DNA of 64,000 nt from positions 65,297,129 through 65,361,128 of the forward strand of contig CM017562.1 in the NCBI GenBank assembly GCA_007844125.1, read 5' to 3'. The notes beneath the pieces are model-generated. The model was not told the DNA's origin. It did not search any database and saw nothing but the letters and a program-made list of their open reading frames with translations. Source of the DNA: Sinonovacula constricta (taxonomy: Eukaryota; Mollusca; Bivalvia; Cardiida; Solecurtidae). Numbering within the stretch: position 1 is the stretch's first letter; the number at the start of each line of letters is the position of its first letter. A program made the position numbers and the translations under genes. Positions 51,301 through 64,000 of this stretch are shown here, piece after piece.

Positions 51301-54300
51301 TAGTAGACATGCAACAATGCTCACGCTCACACCCTCACAAACATCTTGTACGCAATTCACAACGTTTACGCCCTTGCAAATGTCCAATACACAATCCACA
51401 ACGTTCACGCCCTCACAAATTTCTTGTACACACTCCACAACGCTTATGGTCTCACGAATGTCTAGTACACAATACATAATGCTCACGCCCTCACAAATGT
51501 TAAGTACGCAATCCACAACGTTCACGCCCTCACAAATGTCTAGTACACAATCCATAATGTTCAGGCCCGTCCACATGTCTAGTACACAACCCAAAACGCT
51601 CACGCCCTCACAAGTGCCCAGAAAAAAATCCACAACGTTCAAGCCCTCACAAATGTCTAGTACACAATTCACAACACTCACGCCCACACGAATGTCTAGT
51701 ACACAATCCACAACGTTCACGCCCTCTTAGATGTCTAGTACACAATCTACAACGTTCAAGCCCTCACAAATGTCCAGAACGCAATCCACAACGTTCACGC
51801 TCTCACAAACGTCTATAGTAAACAATCTACAACGTTCACACCCTCCCAAATATCTAGTAAACAATCTACAACGTTCACGCTCTCACAAATGTCGTACACA
51901 ATCCACAACGTTCACGCCCTCAAAAAGGTCTGGTAAACAATCCAAAAAGTTCACGCCCTCCCAAATGTCTAGTACACAATCCACAACGCTCACGCCCTAA
52001 CAAATGTCTAGTACACAATCCACAACGTTCACGCCCTCACAAATGTCTAGCCTACAATCCACAACGTTTACGCCCTCACGAACGTCTAGTACACAATCTA
52101 CAACGTTCAAGTCCTCACAAATGTCTGGTACACAATTTACAACGCTCACGCCCTCACAAATGTCTAGCCTACAATCCACAACGTTCACGCCCTCACGAAC
52201 GTCTAGTACACAATCTACAACGTTCAAGTCCTCACAAATGTCTGGTACACAATCTACAACGCTCACGCCCTCACAAATGTCTAGTACACAATCCACAACG
52301 CTCACGCCCTCATAAATGTTTAGTACACAATCCACAACGCTCACGCCCTCATAACTGTCTCGTACACAATCAACAACGCTAACGCCCTCACAAACGTCTA
52401 GTACACAATTCACAATGTTCGAGGCCTCACAAATGTCTAGATCACTATCTACAACGTTCACGCCCTCACACATGTCGAGGACACAATCCACAAAGCTGAC
52501 GCCTTCACAAAAGTCTAGTATGTAATCCACAATGGTCAGGCCCTCACAAACGTCTAGTACGCAATTCACAACCTTCACACCTTCCTAAATGTCTAGTACA
52601 CAATCCACAACGCTCACGCCCTCACAAATGTCTTGTACACAATCTACAACGATCACGCTCTCACAAATGTCGAACACAATCCCCAACGTTCACGCCCTCA
52701 CGAATGTCTGGTACACAATTTACAACGTTCAAGTCCTCACAAATGTCTAGTACACAATCCACAACGCTCATGCACTCCCAAATGTCTAGTACACAATTCA
52801 CAACGTCCACGCCCTCACAAAGGTCTGGTAAACAATCTAAAAGGTTCACGCCCTCCCAAATGTCTAGTACACAATCCACAACGCTCACGCCCTAACAAAT
52901 GTCTAGTCTCCAATCCACAACGCTCACGCCCTCACAGATGTCTAGTACTCAATCTACAACGTTCACGCCCTACTAAAAGTCAAGTACACCATCCACAACG
53001 TTCAGGCCATCATAAATGTCTTGTACGCAATTCACAACGTCCACGCCCACACGAATGTCTAGTACACAATCCACAACGTTCACGCCCTCACAAATGTCTA
53101 GTACACCATCCACAACGTCAAGGCCCTCATAAATGTCTTGTACGCAATTCACAACGTCCACGTACTCACGAATATCTAGAACACAATTCACAACGTTTAC
53201 GTCCTAAAAATGTCTGGTGCACAATCCATAACGTTCACGCCCTCACAAATGTCAAATACTTAATTCACAACGTTCATGCCCTGAAAACCGTCTAGTACGC
53301 AATTCGCAAAGTTCACGCCCTCAAAAATGTCTAGTACGCAATTCACAACGTTCACGCCCTCACAAATGAATAGTACACAATCCAAAAAGTTCACGCCCTA
53401 ACAAATGTCTGGAAGACAATCCACAACGTTCACGCACTCACAAATGTCTAGTACACTTTCCACAAGGTTCACGCCCTCACAAATGTCTAGTACACAATCA
53501 ACAACGTTCATGCCCTCACAAATGTCTGGTACACAATCCACAACGTTCACGTCCTCACAAATGTCTAGTACACATGCAACAATGCTCACACCCTCACAAA
53601 CATCTTGTACGCAATTCACAACGTTCACGCCCTTGCAAATGTCCAATACACAATCCACAACGTTCACGCCCTCACAAATTTCTTGTACACAATCCACAAC
53701 GCTTATGGCCTCACGAATGTCTAGTACACAATACACAATGCTCACGCCCTCACAAATGTCTGGTACACAATCCACAACGTTCACGTCCTCACAAATGTCT
53801 AGTAGACATGCAACAATGCTCACGCTCACACCCTCACAAACATCTTGTACGCAATTCACAACGTTCACGCCCTTGCAAATGTCCAATACACAATCCACAA
53901 CGTTCACGCCCTCACAAATTTCTTGTACACAATCCACAACGCTTATGGCCTCACGAATGTCTAGTACACAATACATAATGCTCACGCCCTCACAAATGTT
54001 AAGTACGCAATCCACAACGTTCACGCCCTCACAAATGTCTAGTACACAATCCATAATGTTCAGGCCCGTCAACATGTCTAGTACACAACCCAAAACGCTC
54101 ACGCCCTCACAAGTGCCCAGAAAAAAATCCACAACGTTCAAGCCCTCACAAATGTCTAGTACACAATTCACAACACTCACGCCCACACGAATGTCTAGTA
54201 CACAATCCACAACGTTCACGCACTCTCAGATGTCTAGTACACAATCTACAACGTTCAAGCCCTCACAAATGTCCAGAACGCAATCCACAACGTTCACGCT

Positions 54301-57300
54301 CTCACAAACGTCTATAGTAAACAATCTACAACGTTCACACCCTCCCAAATGTCTAGTAAACAATCTACAACGTTCACGCTCTCACAAATGTCGTACACAA
54401 TCCACAACGTTCACGCCCTCACAAAGGTCTGGTAAACAATCCAAAAAGTTCACGCCCTCCCAAATGTCTAGTACACAATCCACAACGCTCACGCCCTAAC
54501 AAATGTCTAGTACACAATCCACAACGTTCACGCCCTCACAAATGTCTAGCCTACAATCCACAACGTTCACGCCCTCACGAACGTCTAGTACACAATCTAC
54601 AACGTTCAAGTCCTCACAAATGTCTGGTACACAATCTACAACGCTCACGCCCTCACAAATGTCTGGTACACAATCCACAACGCTCACGCCCTCATAAATG
54701 TTTAGTACACAATCCACAACGCTCACGCCCTCATAACTGTCTCGTACACAATCAACAACGCTAACGCCCTCACAAACGTCTAGTACACAATTCACAATGT
54801 TCGAGGCCTCACAAATGTCTAGATCACTATCTACAACGTTCACGCCCTCACACATGTCGAGGACACAATCCACAAAGCTGACGCCTTCACAAAAGTCTAG
54901 TATGTAATCCACAATGGTCAGGCCCTCACAAACGTCTAGTACGCAATTCACAACGCTCACGCCCTCACAAATGTCTAGTACACAATCCACAACGCTCACG
55001 CCCTCACAAATGTCTTGTACACAATCTACAACGATCACGCTCTCACAAATGTCGAACACAATCCCCAACGTTCACGCCCTCACGAATGTCTGGTACACAA
55101 TTTACAACGTTCAAGTCCTCACAAATGTCTAGTACACAATCCACAACGCTCATGCCCTCCCAAATGTCTAGTACACAATTCACAACGTCCACGCCCTCAC
55201 AAAGGTCTGGTAAACAATCTAAAAGGTTCACGCCCTCCCAAATGTCTAGTACACAATCCACAACGCTCACGCCCTAACAAATGTCTAGTCTCCAATCCAC
55301 AACGCTCACGCCCTCACAGATGTCTAGTACTCAATCTACAACGTTCACGCCCTACTAAAAGTCAAGTACACCATCCACAACGTTCAGGCCATCATAAATG
55401 TCTTGTACGCAATTCACAACGTCCACGCCCACACGAATGTCTAGTACACAATCCACAACGTTCACGCCCTCACAAATGTCTAGTACACCATCCACAACGT
55501 CAAGGCCCTCATAAATGTCTTGTACGCAATTCACAACGTCCACGTACTCACAAATATCTAGAACACAATTCACAACGTTTACGTCCTAAAAATGTCTGGT
55601 GCACAATCCATAACGTTCACGCCCTCACAAATGTCAAATACTTAATTCACAACGTTCATGCCCTGAAAACCGTCTAGTACGCAATTCGCAAAGTTCACGC
55701 CCTCAAAAATGTCTAGTACGCAATTCACAACGTTCACGCCCTCACAAATGAATAGTACACAATCCAAAAAGTTCACGCCCTAACAAATGTCTGGAAGACA
55801 ATCCACAACGTTCACGCACTCACAAATGTCTAGTACACTTTCCACAACGTTCACGCTCTCACAAACGTCTATAGTAAACAATCTACAACGTTCACACCCT
55901 CCCAAATGTCTAGTAAACAATCTACAACGTTCACGCTCTCACAAATGTCGTACACAATCCACAACGTTCACGCCCTCACAAAGGTCTGGTAAACAATCCA
56001 AAAAGTTCACGCCCTCCCAAATGTCTAGTACACAATCCACAACGCTCACGCCCTAACAAATGTCTAGTACACAATCCACAACGTTCACGCCCTCACAAAT
56101 GTCTAGCCTACAATCCACAACGTTCACGCCCTCACGAACGTCTAGTACACAATCTACAACGTTCAAGTCCTCACAAATGTCTGGTACACAATCTACAACG
56201 CTCACGCCCTCACAAATGTCTAGTACACAATCCACAACGCTCACGCCCTCATAAATGTTTAGTACACAATCCACAACGCTCACGCCCTCATAACTGTCTC
56301 GTACACAATCAACAACGCTAACGCCCTCACAAACGTCTAGTACACAATTCACAATGTTCGAGGCCTCACAAATGTCTAGATCACTATCTACAACGTTCAC
56401 GCCCTCACACATGTCGAGGACACAATCCACAAAGCTGACGCCTTCACAAAAGTCTAGTATGTAATCCACAATGGTCAGGCCCTCACAAACGTCTTGTACG
56501 CAATTCACAACCTTCACACCTTCCTAAATGTCTAGTACACAATCCACAACGCTCACGCCCTCACAAATGTCTTGTACACAATCTACAACGATCACGCTCT
56601 CACAAATGTCGAACACAATCCCCAACGTTCACGCCCTCACGAATGTCTGGTACACAATTTACAACGTTCAAGTCCTCACAAATGTCTAGTACACAATCCA
56701 CAACGCTCATGCACTCCCAAATGTCTAGTACACAATTCACAACGTCCACGCCCTCACAAAGGTCTGGTAAACAATCTAAAAGGTTCACGCCCTCCCAAAT
56801 GTCTAGTACACAATCCACAACGCTCACGCCCTAACAAATGTCTAGTCTCCAATCCACAACGCTCACGCCCTCACAGATGTCTAGTACTCAATCTACAACG
56901 TTCACGCCCTACTAAAAGTCAAGTACACCATCCACAACGTTCAGGCCATCATAAATGTCTTGTACGCAATTCACAACGTCCACGCCCACACGAATGTCTA
57001 GTACACAATCCACAACGTTCACGCCCTCACAAATGTCTAGTACACCATCCACAACGTCAAGGCCCTCATAAATGTCTTGTACGCAATTCACAACGTCCAC
57101 GTACTCACGAATATCTAGAACACAATTCACAACGTTTACGTCCTAAAAATGTCTGGTGCACAATCCATAACGTTCACGCCCTCACAAATGTCAAATACTT
57201 AATTCACAACGTTCATGCCCTAAAAAAGGTCTAGTACTCAATTCGCAAAGTTCACGCCCTCAAAAATGTCTAGTACGCAATTCACAACGTTCACGCCCAC

Positions 57301-57647
57301 ACGAATGTCTAGTACACAATCCACAACGTTCACGCCCTCACAAATGTCTAGTACACCATCCACAACGTCAAGGCCCTCATAAATGTCTTGTACGCAATTC
57401 ACAACGTCCACGTACTCACGAATATCTAGAACACAATTCACAACGTTTACGTCCTAAAAATGTCTGGTGCACAATCCATAACGTTCACGCCCTCACAAAT
57501 GTCAAATACTTAATTCACAACGTTCATGCCCTAAAAAACGTCTAGTACGCAATTCGCAAAGTTCACGCCCTCAAAAATGTCTAGTACGCAATTCACAACG
57601 TTCACGCCCTCACAAATGAATAGTACACAATCCAAAAAGTTCACGCC
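45385..57647 (+). repeat. Super-unit copy 3 (12,263 bp, five blocks)
   Basis: Block starts are 45,385, 47,653, 50,192, 53,398 and 55,780. One-base changes are frequent up to about 49,650 (near 46,246, 46,589, 46,676, 47,031, 47,463, 47,736, 49,604 and 49,645). I found none in the remaining 8 kb. Confidence 0.93.
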
Positions 57648-60600
57648 CTAACAAAGGTCTGGAAGACAATCCACAACGTTCACGCACTCACAAATGTCTA
57701 GTACACTTTCCACAAGGTTCACGCCCTCACAAATGTCTAGTACACAATCAACAACGTTCATGCCCTCACAAATGTCTGGTACACAATCCACAACGTTCAC
57801 GTCCTCACAAATGTCTAGTACACATGCAACAATGCTCACACCCTCACAAACATCTTGTACGCAATTCACAACGTTCACGCCCTTGCAAATGTCCAATACA
57901 CAATCCACAACGTTCACGCCCTCACAAATTTCTTGTACACAATCCACAACGCTTATGGCCTCACGAATGTCTAGTACACAATACACAATGCTCACGCCCT
58001 CACAAATGTCTGGTACACAATCCACAACGTTCACGTCCTCACAAATGTCTAGTAGACATGCAACAATGCTCACGCTCACACCCTCACAAACATCTTGTAC
58101 GCAATTCACAACGTTCACGCCCTTGCAAATGTCCAATACACAATCCACAACGTTCACGCCCTCACAAATTTCTTGTACACAATCCACAACGCTTATGGCC
58201 TCACGAATGTCTAGTACACAATACATAATGCTCACGCCCTCACAAATGTTAAGTACGCAATCCACAACGTTCACGCCCTCACAAATGTCTAGTACACAAT
58301 CCATAATGTTCAGGCCCGTCCACATGTCTAGTACACAACCCAAAACGCTCACGCCCTCACAAGTGCCCAGAAAAAAATCCACAACGTTCAAGCCCTCACA
58401 AATGTCTAGTACACAATTCACAACACTCACGCCCACACGAATGTCTAGTACACAATCCACAACGTTCACGCCCTCTCAGATGTCTAGTACACAATCCACA
58501 ACGTTCACGCCCTCACAAATGTCTAGCCTACAATCCACAACGTTCACGCCCTTACGAACGTCTAGTACACAATCTACAACGTTCAAGTCCTCACAAATGT
58601 CTGGTACACAATCTACAACGCTCACGCCCTCACAAATGTCTAGCCTACAATCCACAACGTTCACGCCCTCACGAACGTCTAGTACACAATCTACAACGTT
58701 CAAGTCCTCACAAATGTCTGGTACACAATCTACAACGCTCACGCCCTCACAAATGTCTAGTACACAATCCACAACGCTCACGCCCTCATAAATGTTTAGT
58801 ACACAATCCACAACGCTCACGCCCTCATAACTGTCTCGTACACAATCAACAACGCTAACGCCCTCACAAACGTCTAGTACACAATTCACAATGTTCGAGG
58901 CCTCACAAATGTCTAGATCACTATCTACAACGTTCACGCCCTCACACATGTCGAGGACACAATCCACAAAGCTGACGCCTTCACAAAAGTCTAGTATGTA
59001 ATCCACAATGGTCAGGCCCTCACAAATGTCTAGTACGCAATTCACAACCTTCACACCTTCCTAAATGTCTAGTCCACAATCCACAACGCTCACGCCCTCA
59101 CAAATGTCTTGTACACAATCTACAACGATCACGCTCTCACAAATGTCGAACACAATCCCCAACGTTCACGCCCTCACGAATGTCTGGTACACAATTTACA
59201 ACGTTCAAGTCCTCACAAATGTCTAGTACACAATCCACAACGATTATGCCCTCCCAAATGTCTAGTACACAGTTCAAATCGTCCACGCCCTCACAAAGGT
59301 CTGGTAAACAATCTAAAAGGTTCACGCCCTCCCAAATGTCTAGTACACAATCCACAACGCTCACGCCCTAACAAATGTCTAGTCTCCAATCCACAACGCT
59401 CACGCCCTCACAGATGTCTAGTACTCAATCTACAACGTTCACGCCCTACTAAAAGTCAAGTACACCATCCACAACGTTCAGGCCATCATAAATGTCTTGT
59501 ACGCAATTCACAACGTCCACGCCCACACGAATGTCTAGTACACAATCCACAACGTTCACGCCCTCACAAATGTCTAGTACACAATTCACAACGTTCACGC
59601 CCTCCCAAATGTCTGGTACACCATCCACAACGTCAATGCCCTCATAAATGTCTTGTACGCAATTCACAACGTCCACGTACTCACGAATATCTAGAACACA
59701 ATTCACAACGTTTACGTCCTAAAAATGTCTGGTGCACAATCCATAACGTTCACGCCCTCACAAATGTCAAATACTTAATTCACAACGTTCATGCCCTAAA
59801 AAACGTCTAGTACTCAATTCGCAAAGTTCACGCCCTGAAAAATGTCTAGTACGCAATTCACAACGTTCACGCCCTCACAAATGAATAGTACACAATCCAA
59901 AAAGTTCACGCCCTAACAAATGTCTGGAAGACAATCCACAACGTTCACGCACTCACAAATGTCTAGTACACTTTCCACAAGGTTCACGCCCTCACAAATG
60001 TCTAGTACACAATCAACAACGTTCATGCCCTCACAAATGTCTGGTACACAATCCACAACGTTCACGTCCTCACAAATGTCTAGTACACATGCAACAATGC
60101 TCACACCCTCACAAACATCTTGTACGCAATTCACAACGTTCACGCCCTTGCAAATGTCCAATACACAATCCACAACGTTCACGCCCTCACAAATTTCTTG
60201 TACACAATCCACAACGCTTATGGCCTCACGAATGTCTAGTACACAATACACAATGCTCACGCCCTCACAAATGTCTGGTACACAATCCACAACGTTCACG
60301 TCCTCACAAATGTCTAGTAGACATGCAACAATGCTCACGCTCACACCCTCACAAACATCTTGTACGCAATTCACAACGTTCACGCCCTTGCAAATGTCCA
60401 ATACACAATCCACAACGTTCACGCCCTCACAAATTTCTTGTACACAATCCACAACGCTTATGGCCTCACGAATGTCTAGTACACAATACATAATGCTCAC
60501 GCCCTCACAAATGTTAAGTACGCAATCCACAACGTTCACGCCCTCACAAATGTCTAGTACACAATCCATAATGTTCAGGCCCGTCCACATGTCTAGTACA

Positions 60601-63600
60601 CAACCCAAAACGCTCACGCCCTCACAAGTGCCCAGAAAAAAATCCACAACGTTCAAGCCCTCACAAATGTCTAGTACACAATTCACAACAGTCACGCCCA
60701 CACGAATGTCTAGTACACAATCCACAACGTTCACGCCCTCTCAGATGTCTAGTACACAATCTACAACGTTCAAGCCCTCACAAATGTCCAGAACGCAATC
60801 CACAACGTTCACGCTCTCACAAACGTCTATAGTAAACAATCTACAACGTTCACACCCTCCCAAATGTCTAGTAAACAATCTACAACGTTCACGCTCTCAC
60901 AAATGTCGTACACAATCCACAACGTTCACGCCCTCACAAAGGTCTGGTAAACAATCCAAAAAGTTCACGCTCTCCCAAATGTCTAGTACACAATCCACAA
61001 TGCTCACGCCCTAACAAATGTCTAGTACACAATCCACAACGTTCACGCCCTCACAAATGTCTAGCCTACAATCCACAACGTTCACGCCCTCACGAACGTC
61101 TAGTACACAATCTACAACGTTCAAGTCCTCACAAATGTCTGGTACACAATCTACAACGCTCACGCCCTCACAAATGTCTAGCCTACAATCCACAACGTTC
61201 ACGCCCTCACGAACGTCTAGTACACAATCTACAACGTTCAAGTCCTCACAAATGTCTGGTACACAATCTACAACGCTCACGCCCTCACAAATGTCTAGTA
61301 CACAATCCACAACGCTCACGCCCTCATAAATGTTTAGTACACAATCCACAACGCTCACGCCCTCATAACTGTCTCGTACACAATCAACAACGCTAACGCC
61401 CTCACAAACGTCTAGTACACAATTCACAATGTTCGAGGCCTCACAAATGTCTAGATCACTATCTACAACGTTCACGCCCTCACACATGTCGAGGACACAA
61501 TCCACAAAGCTGACGCCTTCACAAAAGTCTAGTATGTAATCCACAATGGTCAGGCCCTCACAAACGTCTAGTACGCAATTAACAACCTTCACACCTTCCT
61601 AAATGTCTAGTACACAATCCACAACGCTCACGCCCTCACAAATGTCTTGTACACAATCTACAACGATCACGCTCTCACAAATGTCGAACACAATCCCCAA
61701 CGTTCACGCCCTCACGAATGTCTGGTACACAATTTACAACGTTCAAGTCCTCACAAATGTCTAGTACACAATCCACAACGCTCATGCCCTCCCAAATGTC
61801 TAGTACACAGTTCAAATCGTCCACGCCCTCACAAAGGTCTGGTAAACAATCTAAAAGGTTCACGCCCTCCCAAATGTCTAGTACACAATCCACAACGCTC
61901 ACGCCCTAACAAATGTCTAGTCTCCAATCCACAACGCTCACGCCCTCACAGATGTCTAGTACTCAATCTACAACGTTCACGCCCTACTAAAAGTCAAGTA
62001 CACCATCCACAACGTTCAGGCCATCATAAATGTCTTGTACGCAATTCACAACGTCCACGCCCACACGAATGTCTAGTACACAATCCACAACGTTCACGCC
62101 CTCACAAATGTCTAGTACACAATTCACAACGTTCACGCTCTCCCAAATGTCTGGTACACCATCCACAACGTCAAGGCCCTCATAAATGTCTTGTACGCAA
62201 TTCACAACGTCCACGTACTCACGAATATCTAGAACACAATTCACAACGTTTACGTCCTAAAAATGTCTGGTGCACAATCCATAACGTTCACGCCCTCACA
62301 AATGTCAAATACTTAATTCACAACGTTCATGCCCTAAAAAACGTCTAGTACTCAATTCGCAAAGTTCACGCCCTCAAAAATGTCTAGTACGCAATTCACA
62401 ACGTTCACGCCCTCACAAATGAATAGTACACAATCCAAAAAGTTCACGCCCTAACAAATGTCTGGAAGACAATCCACAACGTTCACGCACTTACAAATGT
62501 CTAGTACACTTTCCACAAGGTTCACGCCCTCACAAATGTCTAGTACACAATCAACAACGTTCATGCCCTCACAAATGTCTGGTACACAATCCACAACGTT
62601 CACGTCCTCACAAATGTCTAGTACACATGCAACAATGCTCACACCCTCACAAACATCTTGTACGCAATTCACAACGTTCACGCCCTTGCAAATGTCCAAT
62701 ACACAATCCACAACGTTCACGCCCTCACAAATTTCTTGTACACAATCCACAACGCTTATGGCCTCACGAATGTCTAGTACACAATACACAATGCTCACGC
62801 CCTCACAAATGTCTGGTACACAATCCACAACGTTCACGTCCTCACAAATGTCTAGTAGACATGCAACAATGCTCACGCTCACACCCTCACAAACATCTTG
62901 TACGCAATTCACAACGTTCACGCCCTTGCAAATGTCCAATACACAATCAACAACGTTCACGCCCTCACAAATTTCTTGTACACAATCCACAACGCTTATG
63001 GCCTCACGAATGTCTAGTACACAATACATAATGCTCACGCCCTCACAAATGTTAAGTACGCAATCCACAACGTTCACGCCCTCACAAATGTCTAGTACAC
63101 AACTCACAGCGTTCAAGCTCTCACAAATGTCTGGTACACAACCCACAACGTTTACGCCCTCCCAAATATCTAATATACAATCCACAACGTTCATGCCCTC
63201 ACAAATGTCTTGTACACTATCCACAACGATCACGCCCTCCCACATGTCTAGTACACAACCCACAACGTTCACGCCCTCCCAAATATCTTATATACAATCC
63301 ACAACGTTCTCGCCCTCACAAATGTCTATTAAACAATCCACAACGTTCACGCCCGCCCAAATGTCTAGTACACAATCCACAACGTTAACGTCCTCACAAA
63401 TGTCTGGTACACAACCCACAACGCTCACGCCCTCACAAATGTCTGGTACACAATCCACAACGTTAACGTCCTCACAAATGTCTAGTACGCAATTCACAAC
63501 GTTCACGCCCTCACAAATGCCTAGTACACAATCCAAAAATTCACGTCCTCACAAATGTCTAGTAGACATGCAACAATGCTCACGCTCACACCCTCACAAA

Positions 63601-64000
63601 CATCTTGTACGCAATTCACAACGTTTACGCCCTTGCAAATGTCCAATACACAATCCACAACGTTCACGCCCTCACAAATTTCTTGTACACACTCCACAAC
63701 GCTTATGGTCTCACGAATGTCTAGTACACAATACATAATGCTCACGCCCTCACAAATGTTAAGTACGCAATCCACAACGTTCACGCCCTCACAAATGTCT
63801 AGTACACAATCCATAATGTTCAGGCCCGTCCACATGTCTAGTACACAACCCAAAACGCTCACGCCCTCACAAGTGCCCAGAAAAAAATCCACAACGTTCA
63901 AGCCCTCACAAATGTCTAGTACACAATTCACAACACTCACGCCCACACGAATGTCTAGTACACAATCCACAACGTTCACGCCCTCTTAGATGTCTAGTAC
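57648..64000 (+). repeat. Super-unit copy 4, partial (blocks 1, 2 and part of 3)
   Basis: Block starts are 57,648, 59,913 and 62,451; block 3 is cut by the window end. Spacing (2,265 and 2,538) equals copy 1 exactly. The array continues beyond 64,000 with no sign of an edge. Confidence 0.93.

Larger units (their letters stand above)
18546..64000 (+). repeat. 39-bp satellite array with higher-order structure
   Basis: At least 45.4 kb of head-to-tail monomers, roughly 1,165 units, running off the window. The consensus monomer begins CAATCCACAACGTTCACG and ends TGTCTAGTACA. It has 13 A, 14 C, 4 G and 8 T, with two CpG sites. Recurrent variants change single positions: TCTAG/TCTGG, CAATCC/CAATTC/CAATCT, GTTC/GCTC, CCTCACA/CCTCCCA. 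Some monomers are length variants, such as one with an extra six bases (ACGCTCACGCTCACACC). Variants are arranged in a fixed order that repeats at 234 bp, at five block lengths and at about 12.26 kb, so this is a higher-order repeat array. No other DNA interrupts it. No match to a named satellite family comes to mind. Confidence 0.97.

Noticed and set aside
18546..64000. CRISPR-like array
   Set aside because: Units are contiguous with no unique spacers, the setting is eukaryotic, and there are no cas genes.
18546..64000. Telomeric or rDNA array
   Set aside because: The monomer has no TTAGGG-like word and there is no rRNA sequence; the unit is a 39-bp satellite.

Overview
The window looks like AT-rich nuclear DNA from a marine invertebrate. 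I favour a mollusc, most likely a bivalve. That is inferred from the kind of decayed LINE, the short non-autonomous DNA transposons and the very long tandem arrays; the species is not determined. There are no bacterial operons, ribosome-binding sites or dense coding. I find no intact protein-coding gene anywhere in the 64 kb.

Positions 1-18,545 are a transposon graveyard. They hold two families of diverged dispersed repeats (R1 at about 655, 4,410 and 6,510; R2 at about 2,645 and 17,825) and a decayed minus-strand LINE. The LINE's ORF1 remnant lies at 10,258-11,163 and its endonuclease/reverse-transcriptase remnant at 7,265-8,740. Between these halves sit a RecQ-helicase-like coding fragment and a 1.2-kb element with near-identical inverted ends flanked by TAA. 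Further right is a 2.5-kb hAT-like element (11,763-14,270) bounded by the perfect 8-bp duplication TTAGAAAC; it carries a 21-bp minisatellite of about 34 copies. A 113-bp foldback MITE, two tRNA-like SINE heads and several microsatellites complete this part.

Positions 18,546-64,000 are one uninterrupted tandem array with a 39-bp monomer (about 1,165 units, running off the right end). It is built hierarchically. 39-bp monomers are grouped into a secondary six-monomer (234-bp) duplication. These are grouped into five distinct blocks of about 2.27, 2.54, 3.21, 2.38 and 1.87 kb. The five-block set forms a super-unit of about 12.26 kb that repeats head to tail three full times plus a partial fourth copy. 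Because 39 is a multiple of 3, three or four reading frames stay open for hundreds of codons. These long ORFs are a by-product of the unit length, and I do not annotate them as genes.

The main biological interest is this layered satellite: its register-preserving deletion block, its monomer replacement between copies, its strong C-over-G strand bias and its abrupt left edge. The main caution is that super-unit copies differ largely by one-base changes in C or A runs, clustered between about 24.8 and 49.7 kb. Part of the structure could therefore reflect read error or assembly of a collapsed array.
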